Shown: piece by piece, positions 47,443 through 56,853 of the stretch | Numbering within the stretch: the first letter of the stretch is position 1 | Layout: every line of letters starts with the position of its first letter | Origin: Bacteroides sp. | Lineage (GTDB): Bacteria > Bacteroidota > Bacteroidia > Bacteroidales > Muribaculaceae | Length of the DNA stretch: 64,000 nucleotides | Assembly (NCBI GenBank): GCA_014801815.1 | Contig: JAAVDM010000045.1 | Coordinates: 1-64,000, forward strand | Direction: 5' to 3' | Made by a program: the position numbers and the translations under genes | Notes under the pieces: generated by a model | Seen by the model: only the letters and a program-made list of their open reading frames with translations | Databases searched by the model: none | What the model was told of the DNA's origin: nothing

Positions 47443-48283
47443 TTACTTTCTATATTTGTCAAGACTTTTACCTTTGTCATTCTTCCAATAAATCCAACCA
47501 TTCATTGAAGTTCCGGAGACTAATGATGCGGCAGTACTTGGAGAAAGATCCTTGTTTACAGTGAGGACATACTTCCCGTTGATAATTTCGGTCAAGTTTC
47601 GAACCATTAAATTACGAGTTTCCTTACTTTTCAAAGAAGGAACTGAAGATGACGCTACAATACTTCCGGCTAAAACAGTTAATTTCCCATCATGGAAAAT
47701 AGCTTTTGCATCTCCTCCACGACTCTTTAAGTAGAAAAGTTCTGTATCTGAAACGGTGTTAGAAAGTGGTGGTATGAAAATAGAACATCCAATAAAAGAA
47801 GTAAGTAATTCTACATCGGAAATAAATTCATCTACCACAACACGTAAGTGCGCAGGCAGACTTGGAGGAACAGGTTTAACTTTGTTTTCAGAGGTTGAAT
47901 AATTATTGAGCTGCTTTGTCAATTAGTTTTGCCTCTATATATGCTACGTCCACTTTAGTAAGAGTATTGTCACCTGCAATAAAGACAAGAGTCTTATCCC
48001 AAAATTTCTTTCCATGTACAGAAAGAGATTTATGTGATTTTACACGTTCTTGGAAGCTTTCTGCATGACCGATATAGGCTTGAGGGAGCTGTGTAATTTC
48101 GGTGGTGCCACCTAAAAGCATATAGAAAGCGGGTCGGTCTAATTTTATATCGGGATTAGCAATAGCATCATCAATCAAATGGCGTGGTATTACATACATG
48201 TTGCATATCTTATTGCTGATAAACACATTCATTATACCATTAGCCTCTCCTTGAAAAAGATGTGTAGTAATTACTTTTTCCAT
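47443..48283 (-). pseudogene. GIY-YIG nuclease with C-terminal DUF4357, split by a frameshift
   Basis: Frame 1 (48283-47903) carries a GIY-YIG-like domain: FYMLLGG … AYIGHAESFQERVKSHK (with the Arg), FWDKTLVFIAGDNTLTK and YIEAKLIDKA (with the Glu). It then reads AQ-stop. Frame 2 (47922-47443, TTG start) picks up TKQLNNYSTSENK and continues into DUF4357 (FYLKSRGGDAKAIFHDGKLTVLAGS … SPSTAASLVSGTSMNGWIYWKN). In intact homologues both domains sit in one chain with the sequence EAKLIDLAKQxNxY, so the two frames are one broken gene. The break lies within 47903-47922. These proteins often accompany restriction-modification systems. Confidence 0.7.
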
Positions 48284-48285
48284 AA

Positions 48286-49872
48286 TTATACTGCATAAAG
48301 ATGTTCGGCCGATTCAAGAAAATCGACGAACTCATCAATTTTATAAGGTCGAATAATATTCTTACCCTCAGAGTCAAAAGCCACATATTTTATCTGCTTG
48401 AGACTGTCAGGATAAATAGAGGGCGCAATAAATATACACTCCGAATCATCGGTATATTTTTCCTTAAAGTCTACAAGGTGACGCTCAATAGGCCATATCT
48501 CCATCATAGTCTGTGTACGACCTTCGGCCATTGTTACCTCTACCAATATTCCTTTAGGTGACTCGATACACTCAATATCACCTATTCCTCCACCGGCAGT
48601 TGAGGTCGGTAGGCCTGTGTCATCAGCCGCATAATTCGGTATTACCCGAACCTGAGGGAGCTTAGATTTAATAGCAAGAGCCGTCAGAAACTCTAAACGA
48701 ATAGGAGCTGCTAAGATGCGCAAGACATCATCAGCACTTGAACGCCGAGAAGATAATATGCCTAATTCCTTTTTTATAGACTCCCAAGAATATACCGTAA
48801 CCCAATTATTGAGTAGTTCCTCACTCTTACTTGCAGATACTACGACAGGCTTAATTGCAAAAAGATTAGGATCTATGGTGGCCATATAATTGAAGTATGA
48901 GCGTTCATCCGTAAAGTGTGGATATGAAGAATAGTGTTTAAGCACATATTCTACTTTCTCATATTCATTATGGTTGATGTCAATAAAACGTCCGGCGCCG
49001 CGTAATGAGATTAGTCCCGTCATACGCATCTTACGAATAAACTCATCTGTATAATCACGCATAATAGACTTCACATCAAATTTTTTGTATTTACCTTCCA
49101 TTATTTCATCTATGCAGATATCAATAATGGTTTCATCGCTTGGATTATAGCGATGTTCTTTTCTGAGTTTTCTTATGCGGTGGTATAAAACTTCTGCATC
49201 ATTATTTTTCCAAAAAATGAGTAGAGGAAGCTCCTTACGAGAAATGCCGGCGCCATTAAAATCCGGGTCGGAATTAAGCAGTTTGATTGTTTCCAAAAGA
49301 AGAATGAGAGGGACATTATCATTCAAAACCTTCACAAAAGGATTTTTTCGTTGGGACTTGGCAAATGCTTATAAGAATACTTCATTCTCATATTCAGGGT
49401 GAATCTCTTCTACCAGTAGAGATTCACCATCCTCTCGAACTTCAAGAATATTTATCAGATGATGACCAAGTTCAGAAATTTCGATAGGCTCTCCATGAGT
49501 ATAATAGACTAAACCCAACTCTTTACAGAAGTCGAAAATGGTGGCAAAACGAGAAGGATAGCCACGTGTAAATCCGGCCTCCTTATGTTCTTGAGGATTG
49601 TGTTGAATTATGTAGTTGACTTCTTCTTGGGTAAGAAGCTCTTTACTGAATGTACCGGGTTGACTTGTACTCCATTTTTCTTTAATTGAATCAGACTTTA
49701 TCGTTGGGCGGTAAACTCCATATCGAATACATTCAGCCACGATTTCTTCCGCAAGTGTATCGTCAAGAATTTTACCATCAAACTTGTTTAATACGAAAAG
49801 CATTTGTTTCAGACGCGCGGGATTACGCATGGTAGTTGTAAACAGTAACGGCTTATATTTAGGAGTGGCCAT
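48286..49872 (-). pseudogene. AlwI-family type II restriction endonuclease, interrupted by an in-frame TAA
   Basis: The N-terminal part (49872-49372: FTTTMRNPARLKQMLFVLNKF) and the C-terminal part (49335-48286: LPVRV-type PNYAADDTGLPTSTAGGGIGDIECIESP … LVEVTMAEGRTQ) are in the same reading frame. They are separated by a single TAA (49369-49371) and an in-frame linker that also reads as protein (AFAKSQRKNPFVKVLNDN). Removing the stop gives one about 528-codon protein of the AlwI/PleI/N.BstNBI group, whose catalytic segment is the GDIE…VEVT region. AlwI-type enzymes cut at a short distance from GGATC-like asymmetric sites. The most likely original codon is CAA (Gln). The enzyme is thus probably inactive here while both methyltransferases are intact. 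Confidence 0.75.
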
Positions 49873-49882
49873 ATCAATAATT

Positions 49883-50791
49883 TCAATAATTTGTTATGAG
49901 AACTTCATTAAAGTTCTTTATGGTGTTGTCGTGATAGCTTATGTAATTGCTTTTAATGGAGTGAATGTTGTATTGTTCACACCATTCAAGAAACGTAGTG
50001 TTAATTTTGCCTTTATAGTGAGATACATTGGAAATAGCAAACCTAATACCACGCAGAGAAAGACGGTCTAAAAGATTAAGTAGACGTAGTTCGGTATCTT
50101 TATTCCAAAGTTTATTATACTCACTAAAAGTAATTAAGTATGGTGGATCAAGATAAATTAAATCTTGTTCTGATAGGTCAAGAGAATTAATGAAATTTTC
50201 AAAATCAAGAGCTGACCAAGTTACATTCTTAGATGCATTGAGTTCAAAATATCTTTTTAATGCATCTATTGTATTTTGATTAAAGTCAACATTACCAACA
50301 GGAAGATTATACTTACCAAAGCGATTAAACCTTATCATGCGGTTAAATCCGTATATAATAAGAATATAAAGTATTAAATAATCAGAACGATATTTGGAGT
50401 TATAATCTTCTCGAAGTTTCAAAAATGATGTGCGATTGAATTCAGCAAAGTATGTTTTTACAAATTTAGCTTTCAATTCCTCCGGCACCCTGTCTTCTCT
50501 TGCTGAGCAAGAGAGTCCGTATTCGTCAACTATACTCCATACTTTAGAAAAAAACTCTGTTTCTTTTCCAACATAGGAATTAAGCATTTGATGTAACCTA
50601 ATAACCTCAATGTCTATATCATTAAGGAAATAGTCATGAGCATCAACATTGAGATAAACTGAGCCGCCGCCAACAAAAGGCTCAACAAAATGCCTTATGT
50701 TAGCGGGGAAATAAGTTTTGATTTCTGTAATCAGTTTATATTTGTCACCCACATAAAAGAGTGGCGAACGATTTACGTTTGAGTTCTTCAT
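49883..50791 (-). CDS. Dam-type DNA adenine methyltransferase (AlwI system, second M)
   Basis: 302 residues from the ATG of MKNSN. AdoMet motif FVEPFVGGGSVYLN is near residues 35-47 and the catalytic DPPY is at 215-218, in the order expected for D12/Dam-class enzymes. The long frame to 50899 is out of the preceding gene's coding sequence, so the shorter start is chosen. Adenine-N6 methylation of one strand of the asymmetric site is the expected role. It overlaps the preceding methyltransferase gene by 47 bp and lies 10 bp before the broken endonuclease. Confidence 0.88.
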   Translation of the reverse strand: MKNSNVNRSPLFYVGDKYKLITEIKTYFPANIRHFVEPFVGGGSVYLNVDAHDYFLNDIDIEVIRLHQMLNSYVGKETEFFSKVWSIVDEYGLSCSAREDRVPEELKAKFVKTYFAEFNRTSFLKLREDYNSKYRSDYLILYILIIYGFNRMIRFNRFGKYNLPVGNVDFNQNTIDALKRYFELNASKNVTWSALDFENFINSLDLSEQDLIYLDPPYLITFSEYNKLWNKDTELRLLNLLDRLSLRGIRFAISNVSHYKGKINTTFLEWCEQYNIHSIKSNYISYHDNTIKNFNEVLITNY

Positions 50792-52124
50792 CAACTGCAG
50801 TAATAAAGAGAAGTTCTTTATGGTTGCTAAAATCAGTTTTCCCGGCATTGAAAAATCTATGTGAACACTCATAAATATGAGTAGGGCCACATCTTTCAAG
50901 AATATACTTTATCTGTTCGAGGGAGATTTTATTTTCAGAAGAACTGCTTTTGGAATTATAAGTATTATTATATGATACGGCTATGTACCTTACGTTAAGA
51001 TTAGCAATCAAATCCTCAAACGCATTGACAGCACGCGAAGTACAATAACGACTCATATTTTCGGGAGCAGGCTTCAAAGCAACCCCATAAAGTTTGGGCA
51101 TATCCCATTTTACTAAAGTTTCGTATACATGATAGAACCGGCAATACTGACGTGAGTTATAAGGTGGGTCAATATATGCGATGTCAGCAGTCAGCTCACG
51201 CGAAAGGAGGTTGGAATCTTGCTTGAAAATCTCTACATTTTCATAAGATTCAGCTTCAATCATGCGCAATCTAAGTGGTTGATGCTTTATGGGTTTCTTT
51301 ATGTACGCCTCAAAATGGCCTACGGTATTAGCAAGTTTATCTATATTATAGATAAGAACAGATATTAAAATACAATATTCTTTTTCAGTCAGATTATCTT
51401 TATTATCCTCTATATCCTGTCTTATATATCCTACAAGTTTTGCAACATCATGTTCAAAATACTTTCCACCGAAATTCTTTGAAAAATAGTTTTCAGGAAT
51501 ATCGGCAGGATTTATTTCATTATACCTGTCAAGGTATTCACCAATTTTTATTTCATCAAAATCTCCATCTCCAAAAAAAGCCTTATATATTATATTATTG
51601 GAGTGTAAGAAATCGTTAGTAAAAACATGATTAAAATTAGAGAGAGCAGCTTTAGTTACCACTCCTGTCCCGGCAAAAACATCGAAGAAAGTATGAACGT
51701 CAGTGGTTTCTTTCTTGATTGTTTCCATAATCCAATCAATTAGTTTAGCCTTACTACCTATATACCTTCTACTTTCCAAAGCGATAGGTTTGGAGTAGAT
51801 TGCCTCCATAAAAAGAGACAGATATTGTGAGCCATAAGCAACTTTTTCTTCTGCGGCCTGTAATGATTGAAGAGCAATATCAGTATCTAAAGTGTTGAGT
51901 TTACTTATAATCTCATCACTTTGGCGTTGAATTAAAAGCGTAGCTGCATCATCAAAATTGTATACTTTAGCAAGTTTAAGAACTTGTTCAATAGAAGCTA
52001 TTCGCTTCCCGGTTTCTATCTTGCTAAGAAGCGTTGCATCTATTCCGGAAGATTCACTAACTCTTTGTAATGGAAGGTTTTTATCTTCGCGGATTTGTCT
52101 TAATATGTAGCCGAGCGTTATCAC
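50745..52124 (-). CDS. HTH-fused DNA adenine methyltransferase (AlwI system, first M)
   Basis: 459 residues, GTG start. Residues 1-60 are a Cro/XRE helix-turn-helix (LQRVSESSGIDATLLSKIETGKR). Residues 115-420 are a D12-class adenine methyltransferase with AdoMet motif FFDVFAGTGVVTKAA near 147-160 and catalytic DPPYNSRQYCRFYHVYETLVKW near 320. The N-terminal HTH fused to the methyltransferase suggests it regulates its own operon directly, so no separate controller gene is needed. The promoter (52153-52184, minus) and a TTGACAA direct repeat (52139-52155) lie just upstream. Confidence 0.88.
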   Translation of the reverse strand: MITLGYILRQIREDKNLPLQRVSESSGIDATLLSKIETGKRIASIEQVLKLAKVYNFDDAATLLIQRQSDEIISKLNTLDTDIALQSLQAAEEKVAYGSQYLSLFMEAIYSKPIALESRRYIGSKAKLIDWIMETIKKETTDVHTFFDVFAGTGVVTKAALSNFNHVFTNDFLHSNNIIYKAFFGDGDFDEIKIGEYLDRYNEINPADIPENYFSKNFGGKYFEHDVAKLVGYIRQDIEDNKDNLTEKEYCILISVLIYNIDKLANTVGHFEAYIKKPIKHQPLRLRMIEAESYENVEIFKQDSNLLSRELTADIAYIDPPYNSRQYCRFYHVYETLVKWDMPKLYGVALKPAPENMSRYCTSRAVNAFEDLIANLNVRYIAVSYNNTYNSKSSSSENKISLEQIKYILERCGPTHIYECSHRFFNAGKTDFSNHKELLFITAVDEELKRKSFATLLCG

Positions 52125-52138
52125 TTATGTTTTATAAC

Positions 52139-52184
52139 TTGACAATTTTTGACAAATTTACGAAGAAAATTTAAGCTAAACAAG
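52139..52184 (-). promoter_or_regulatory. Promoter and candidate autoregulatory operator of the AlwI-type operon
   Basis: On the minus strand, CTTG (52181-52184) is followed by a 20-bp spacer and TAAATTTG (52153-52160), a good match to the Bacteroidales consensus with one mismatch in the -33 box. Two TTGACAA copies on the plus strand (52139-52145, 52149-52155), spaced by one helical turn, overlap the -7 box and transcription start. They would suit the HTH domain of the downstream methyltransferase as a repressor site. Confidence 0.55.
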
Positions 52185-52660
52185 GAATGGTAGAAAATCT
52201 TAAGAGCTACTTATACTTTACAAATTTTCAATAAAAGTCTGGATTATACAATTTATTTTATAGCGAAGTTGTAATTTAACGTTGTGAAGATTGTCAATGT
52301 GATTTTCTGTACACTACTCTGAGAATAGTTGCCGACATCAATTTCTTAATATAGACGGTGTACAAATTCCGTACACATTCCATCATGTTCAGGAGAAGAG
52401 AACGATACGATTCCATAAGTTCTGTGGGTTTAAGTTTTGTATGGTGCTGTTAAGAATGGCCTCTGTCACGGAGGCGGTAAGGACATTAAATAACTTTTCT
52501 GTTGGTTGAGATACGTACTGAAAAGGGAAATTTTTGGGATAAAAAGACTATTTTGTGTTAAAATTAATTGTCATACGAGTTTTAATTGTTAAATTTGCCC
52601 ATTCTCTCATCAATGTCTCTAATTTTTATCCCCCTCATCTGATTAACCGTAAATATACTT
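52185..52660. other. Intergenic region with repeat core and promoter
   Basis: Contains an inverted copy of the dispersed repeat (TTAAGAGCTACTTA, 52200-52213) and, on the plus strand, TAAATTTG at 52590-52597 with ATTG (52567-52570) 19 bp upstream as a probable promoter for the WYL gene. About 370 bp between these (52215-52566) have no open frame or RNA gene that I recognise. Confidence 0.5.
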
Positions 52661-53566
52661 ATGCCTCGCGATCTTATCAGCCGATATGTATGGATAGTTG
52701 ATACACTCAACCGATACGGCAAGCTTTCACGTCGACAGCTCAGCGACCTGTGGATGCGCTCATCGTTCAGCGATGGTGAACCTATACCGGAACGAACGTT
52801 TTTCCATTATCGCCGTGCCATAGAGGAAAACTTCCATATCGATATAAATTGTACACGTGATGGTCTGTACTATATTGACCAAGACACTACACGGCGAAAC
52901 CGTACTTTTACCAACTGGTTGCTCGATTCGTTTGCCGTCAACAATGCTCTCAAAGATGCCCGACATACCGAAGGGTGTATAGAAGTTGAAGATGTGCCTT
53001 CGGCACGCGAATTTCTGCCGACAGTGCTTGAAGCAATAGGTAACAACCGAAAACTGACATTTACCTATGCCGGTTTCAGCCGTTCACGGCCTGAACGTGA
53101 CATATCTTTTTGTCCTTATTTTGTGAAACGCTACAAACAGCGATGGTATATGATTGGGCGTAAGGACGGTGCCCGCGACAAAAGCGACGCCATTCGTACT
53201 TATGCTCTTGACAGAGTGCAGGAGATGAAAATCGGTACCGATAGTTTCAGACGTCCCTCCGACTTCAACCCGGCGGAATATTTCGAACACATCGTCGGTG
53301 TCACCCAGTCGAAAGGTGCCGTGCGTACCGTGTGCCTGCGTGCGACATATCAGCAGGCCAAATATCTCCGTGCTCTTCCTCTCCACCCTTCGCAGCAGGA
53401 GGAGATGCATGACAGCTTCTCGGTATTTACCTACCGTCTGAAGCTGAATTACGAACTTGTGCACGAAATCCTTTCCTACGGATCTTCGCTGACTGTGCTT
53501 GCTCCACGCGAGCTATGCGTGATGGTCAACGAAGAACTCCGCAAGACATTGGAAAACTATAACTGA
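52661..53566 (+). CDS. WYL-domain transcriptional regulator
   Basis: 301 residues. An N-terminal winged helix (LISRYVWIVDTLNRYGKLSRRQLSDLWMRSS) and a WYL domain: ITFTYAGF-type KLTFTYAGFSRSRPERDISFCPYFVKRYKQRWYMIGRK, with a C-terminal WCX-like extension. WYL proteins bind small ligands or nucleic acids and are widespread in phage-defence regulation in bacteria, but also in general metabolism. It overlaps the next gene by one base (ATGA-type TGATG), so the two are translated together. Confidence 0.9.
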   Translation: MPRDLISRYVWIVDTLNRYGKLSRRQLSDLWMRSSFSDGEPIPERTFFHYRRAIEENFHIDINCTRDGLYYIDQDTTRRNRTFTNWLLDSFAVNNALKDARHTEGCIEVEDVPSAREFLPTVLEAIGNNRKLTFTYAGFSRSRPERDISFCPYFVKRYKQRWYMIGRKDGARDKSDAIRTYALDRVQEMKIGTDSFRRPSDFNPAEYFEHIVGVTQSKGAVRTVCLRATYQQAKYLRALPLHPSQQEEMHDSFSVFTYRLKLNYELVHEILSYGSSLTVLAPRELCVMVNEELRKTLENYN

Positions 53567-54627
53567 TGGAACCGAATATCTCAATGCACGCCGTGTCGGT
53601 GACGGCTTCGGTCAGGCAGGCCCTGCGTGCTCTCAATGACCTCTCCGGCGAGACAATGACCCTGTTCGCTCTTGATGGTGACGGTGTGCTATGCGGCACA
53701 GTCACTGACGGTGACATACGCCGAGCCCTCATATCCGGTGCTTCGCTTGATGATACTGTCTGCCGGGTGATGCACCGAGACTTCCGAGCTCTGCGTCCGG
53801 GTGATGATGCCTTCACCATACTGCCGCGCTTGCGCGGTCAGGGCATAATACTTGTGCCCGTTCTCGATGCCGAAGGTCGCATACAGGACTTAATCGACCT
53901 GCGTACAGCCCGTACTCGCCTGCCGATAGACGCTGTGCTTATGGCCGGCGGCCGTGGCGAACGGCTGCGTCCGCTGACTCTCGAAACACCCAAACCGCTG
54001 CTTGAGATAGGCGGAAAACCCATCATAGACTATAATATTGAAGAATTGGCTGCCTGCGGAGTAGATAATATCTTTGTCACCGTCAATTATCTGCGCGAAC
54101 AGATTGAACGGCACTTCTCCGTGCCTGTGGCGGGTGTCAGAGTACGCTGTGTGGCCGAGCCGGCACGCCTGGGCACGATAGGCAGCCTTGCGCTTATAGA
54201 GGGGTTCACTCACGATGATGTGCTTGTGATGAACTCCGACCTTCTCACCACGCTCGATTTTGAGAAGATGTTTGCCCATCACCGACGTACAGGCGCCCTT
54301 CTTACGGTAGCGGCGGTGCCTTACACCGTTTCAGTTCCGTATGCCATAATGCAGACCGAAGGTGAACGTATCACCGGGCTTGCCGAGAAGCCGACTTTCA
54401 ACTATTTCGCTAATGCGGGCGTTTATATGATGCGGCGTGAGTGTATCACACGTATAACGCCGGGGTTACCACTTGATGCCCCGGATTTTATCGAAGCCCT
54501 TATCGCCGACGGTGCTGAAGTGGCCTATTTCCCGGTCGAAGGCACATGGATAGACATCGGAAGTCCGGATGATTTCCGTTATGCCAACGAACTTATGAGC
54601 CGTCGTGCGCGGCTGCTTCAAGGTTGA
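53566..54627 (+). CDS. CBS-domain sugar-phosphate nucleotidyltransferase
   Basis: 353 residues. Residues 1-115 contain a pair of CBS repeats (VRQALRALNDLSGETMTLFALDGDGVLCGTVTDGDIRRALIS). Residues 125-350 are a nucleotidyltransferase of the glucose-1-phosphate/mannose-1-phosphate type: VLMAGGRGERLRPLT, LEIGGKPIIDYNIE, VLVMNSDLL and GTWIDIGSPDD. It makes an NDP-sugar from a sugar-1-phosphate. The CBS pair may sense adenine nucleotides. No capsule or LPS cluster is visible next to it, so the pathway is open. Confidence 0.85.
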   Translation: MEPNISMHAVSVTASVRQALRALNDLSGETMTLFALDGDGVLCGTVTDGDIRRALISGASLDDTVCRVMHRDFRALRPGDDAFTILPRLRGQGIILVPVLDAEGRIQDLIDLRTARTRLPIDAVLMAGGRGERLRPLTLETPKPLLEIGGKPIIDYNIEELAACGVDNIFVTVNYLREQIERHFSVPVAGVRVRCVAEPARLGTIGSLALIEGFTHDDVLVMNSDLLTTLDFEKMFAHHRRTGALLTVAAVPYTVSVPYAIMQTEGERITGLAEKPTFNYFANAGVYMMRRECITRITPGLPLDAPDFIEALIADGAEVAYFPVEGTWIDIGSPDDFRYANELMSRRARLLQG

Positions 54628-54645
54628 ATATGAATTTTGAATATT

Positions 54646-55830
54646 ATGGCTGACTCCAATTTTATAGACTACGTAAAGATACTCTGCCGCTCCGGTAAAG
54701 GAGGTGCCGGCAGCCGTCATTTCCATCGCGCCAAGTATGTACCCAAAGGAGGGCCGGACGGCGGTGACGGTGGCCGAGGCGGTCACATTATATTGCGCGG
54801 CAACCGCAACATGTGGACTCTTCTGCATCTGCGCTATCAGCGCCATATCTTCGCTACTGACGGTGAACGCGGCGGCGAAAGCCGTTCTTCGGGTCGTGAC
54901 GGCGAAGACCGTATCATAGAAGTGCCCGTAGGCACAACGGTATTTGATGCTGAGACAGGACAGTTTCTGTGCGAAGTCACTGAAGACGGCCAGGAAGTAT
55001 ATCTGCTGCGCGGTGGCAAAGGCGGTATGGGAAACTGGCATTTCGCCACTTCCACCAACCGTGCTCCACGTTACGCGCAGCCCGGACAGCCTGCTATAGA
55101 AAAGGCGGTTGTACTCGAACTGAAGTTGCTCGGCGATGTTGGTTTAGTGGGCTTCCCCAATGCCGGAAAATCGACTTTGCTGTCAGCTCTTTCAGCTGCC
55201 AAGCCGAAAATAGCCGACTATCCTTTCACCACAATGGAACCGAGTCTCGGCATAGTGAGCTATCGTGACGGCAAATCGTTTGTAATGGCCGACATACCCG
55301 GTATTATCGAAGGTGCAAGCGAGGGCAAGGGTCTCGGACTGCGTTTTCTGCGACATATCGAACGTAACGCCGTACTGCTCTTTATGGTGCCGGCTGACTC
55401 GGACAACATAAAGCGCGACTACGAGATACTGCTTAAAGAATTGCATGAGTTCAATCCCGAACTTGATGACAAATGTAAGGTACTGGCTATATCGAAATCT
55501 GACCTGCTCGATGAAGAACTGCGTGAAGGAATCAGCGTAGACCTTCCCGAAGGCATACCTATCGTCTTTATATCGGCTGTCACCGGTATGGGACTGAACG
55601 AATTAAAGGATCAACTGTGGCGTGAAATCAATTCGGAGGTCAATATGGCGGCTTCGACTATAACCCATCGTCCTCTTGACCGGCGTCACCGTGTCGAGGA
55701 AGAAGATGCATTTATATTCGAGCAGCCTGAAGTTGACGATGATGATGAACAGCAGCTTCTCACCGACGAGGACTGGAACGAAGAGTTCTGGGACCAGGAG
55801 GACAGTGTGAACGGCCCTGACAGTAAGTAA
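54646..55830 (+). CDS. obgE: Obg family GTPase
   Basis: About 394 residues. The glycine-rich Obg fold at the N terminus ([21 protein letters not shown]), the OBG-type G domain ([42 protein letters not shown]) and an acidic C-terminal tail ([19 protein letters not shown]). Essential ribosome-associated GTPase. The start is at the ATG 54646 (MADSNFID), not the upstream TTG at 54637. Followed 20 bp later by the acyltransferase. Confidence 0.97.
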   Translation: MADSNFIDYVKILCRSGKGGAGSRHFHRAKYVPKGGPDGGDGGRGGHIILRGNRNMWTLLHLRYQRHIFATDGERGGESRSSGRDGEDRIIEVPVGTTVFDAETGQFLCEVTEDGQEVYLLRGGKGGMGNWHFATSTNRAPRYAQPGQPAIEKAVVLELKLLGDVGLVGFPNAGKSTLLSALSAAKPKIADYPFTTMEPSLGIVSYRDGKSFVMADIPGIIEGASEGKGLGLRFLRHIERNAVLLFMVPADSDNIKRDYEILLKELHEFNPELDDKCKVLAISKSDLLDEELREGISVDLPEGIPIVFISAVTGMGLNELKDQLWREINSEVNMAASTITHRPLDRRHRVEEEDAFIFEQPEVDDDDEQQLLTDEDWNEEFWDQEDSVNGPDSK

Positions 55831-55850
55831 TTAAAAGCATATATATAGAT

Positions 55851-56714
55851 TTGGAAGAGAAAAAACAGCGCGAACTGCTGAAACTCGATCTCCACGATAT
55901 ACTGCGCCGGCGTGTGGGCGGCTGGAAAGGCCGTCTCATACCCGGCGCCCTCATTTCGGCACTGGAGCGTCTTATACGGCAGGACAGACTTAACGAACTT
56001 CTTGAGATTGCTTATCCGGCTGAGGGTTCGGCCTTTTCTGCAGCCATACTAAAAGAACTTGACATCACAGTTACAGTCGAAGGCACGGACAACATACCTG
56101 CCGGAAAGCGACTTATATTTGCCTCCAACCATCCGCTCGGAGGGCTTGACGGCATTACTCTTATAAAAGTTCTCGGAGATATGTATGGCGATGACCACAT
56201 AAGATTTCTTGTCAACGATATGCTGATGAATGTCGAACCATTGCAGAATGTATTTCTCCCTATTAACAAATACGGTTCGCAGGGTCGTGAAGCTGCGAAA
56301 GCCATTAATGTCGCTTATGCCTCCGACATGCAGATAGCCGTGTTTCCTGCCGGTCTTGTATCGCGGTTGCATGACGACGGCACGGTAGCCGACCTTATGT
56401 GGCAGAAAGCTTTTGTGGCCAAAGCCATAGAATACCGGCGTGACATTGTGCCGGTGCGTTTCGTGGCTCTTAACACACCTCACTTCTATCGGTTTGCACG
56501 CCGCCGCAAACGTATTGGTCTGAAGGTGAATCTCGAACAGGCACTTCTGCCTTCCGAGGTGTGTAAGGCTCAGGGGGCGAAATTCAGGATAATATTCGGC
56601 AATCCGGTAAGCTGGGAGTCGCTCCGTGATTCCCGGCAGAGTCCCTTACGCCTTGCAGCCGACCTGCGTGCGGCCGTCTACAGTCTGGAGGAGCCTGAAA
56701 GAATCGGGAGTTAA
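55851..56714 (+). CDS. PlsC-type acyltransferase
   Basis: 287 residues, probably TTG start (TTGGAAGAG), as no in-frame ATG precedes the conserved region. IFASNHPLGGLDGITL is the catalytic motif; its spacing (H-x5-D) is that of the Bacteroidetes PlsC-like subgroup, not the canonical HX4D. KYGSQGREAAKAI and IAVFPAGLVSRL follow, as the second and third motifs of the family. It is probably an O-acyltransferase of lipid synthesis (phospholipid or glycine-lipid pathway). Cytosolic face of the inner membrane. Distinct from haemolysin-type partners, none of which is adjacent. Confidence 0.8.
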   Translation: MEEKKQRELLKLDLHDILRRRVGGWKGRLIPGALISALERLIRQDRLNELLEIAYPAEGSAFSAAILKELDITVTVEGTDNIPAGKRLIFASNHPLGGLDGITLIKVLGDMYGDDHIRFLVNDMLMNVEPLQNVFLPINKYGSQGREAAKAINVAYASDMQIAVFPAGLVSRLHDDGTVADLMWQKAFVAKAIEYRRDIVPVRFVALNTPHFYRFARRRKRIGLKVNLEQALLPSEVCKAQGAKFRIIFGNPVSWESLRDSRQSPLRLAADLRAAVYSLEEPERIGS

Positions 56715-56756
56715 GTAGCTCTTAAAAATTAACAGACACTCTCTAAGAGTTACTTA
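56711..56756. repeat. Short hairpin form of the TAAGTAGCTCTTA repeat
   Basis: TTAAGTAGCTCTTAAAAATTAA (56711-) and an inverted TAAGAGTTACTTA (56744-56756) make a compact hairpin with a short loop. It lies immediately upstream of TACCTTTG (56769-56776), a -7 box for yidC. Confidence 0.75.
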
Positions 56757-56768
56757 AAAAATAATTCT

Positions 56769-56776
56769 TACCTTTG
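56769..56776 (+). promoter_or_regulatory. Candidate -7 box of yidC
   Basis: TACCTTTG fits TAnnTTTG, but no TTTG lies at the -33 position, which is occupied by the right arm of the hairpin repeat (56744-56756). Confidence 0.45.
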
Positions 56777-56853
56777 CAGTTTGAAATAACAACAATACCA
56801 ACATCTTTAAACATAATACTCTGGCCCACCACGCTATAACAGCCTGACAACTT

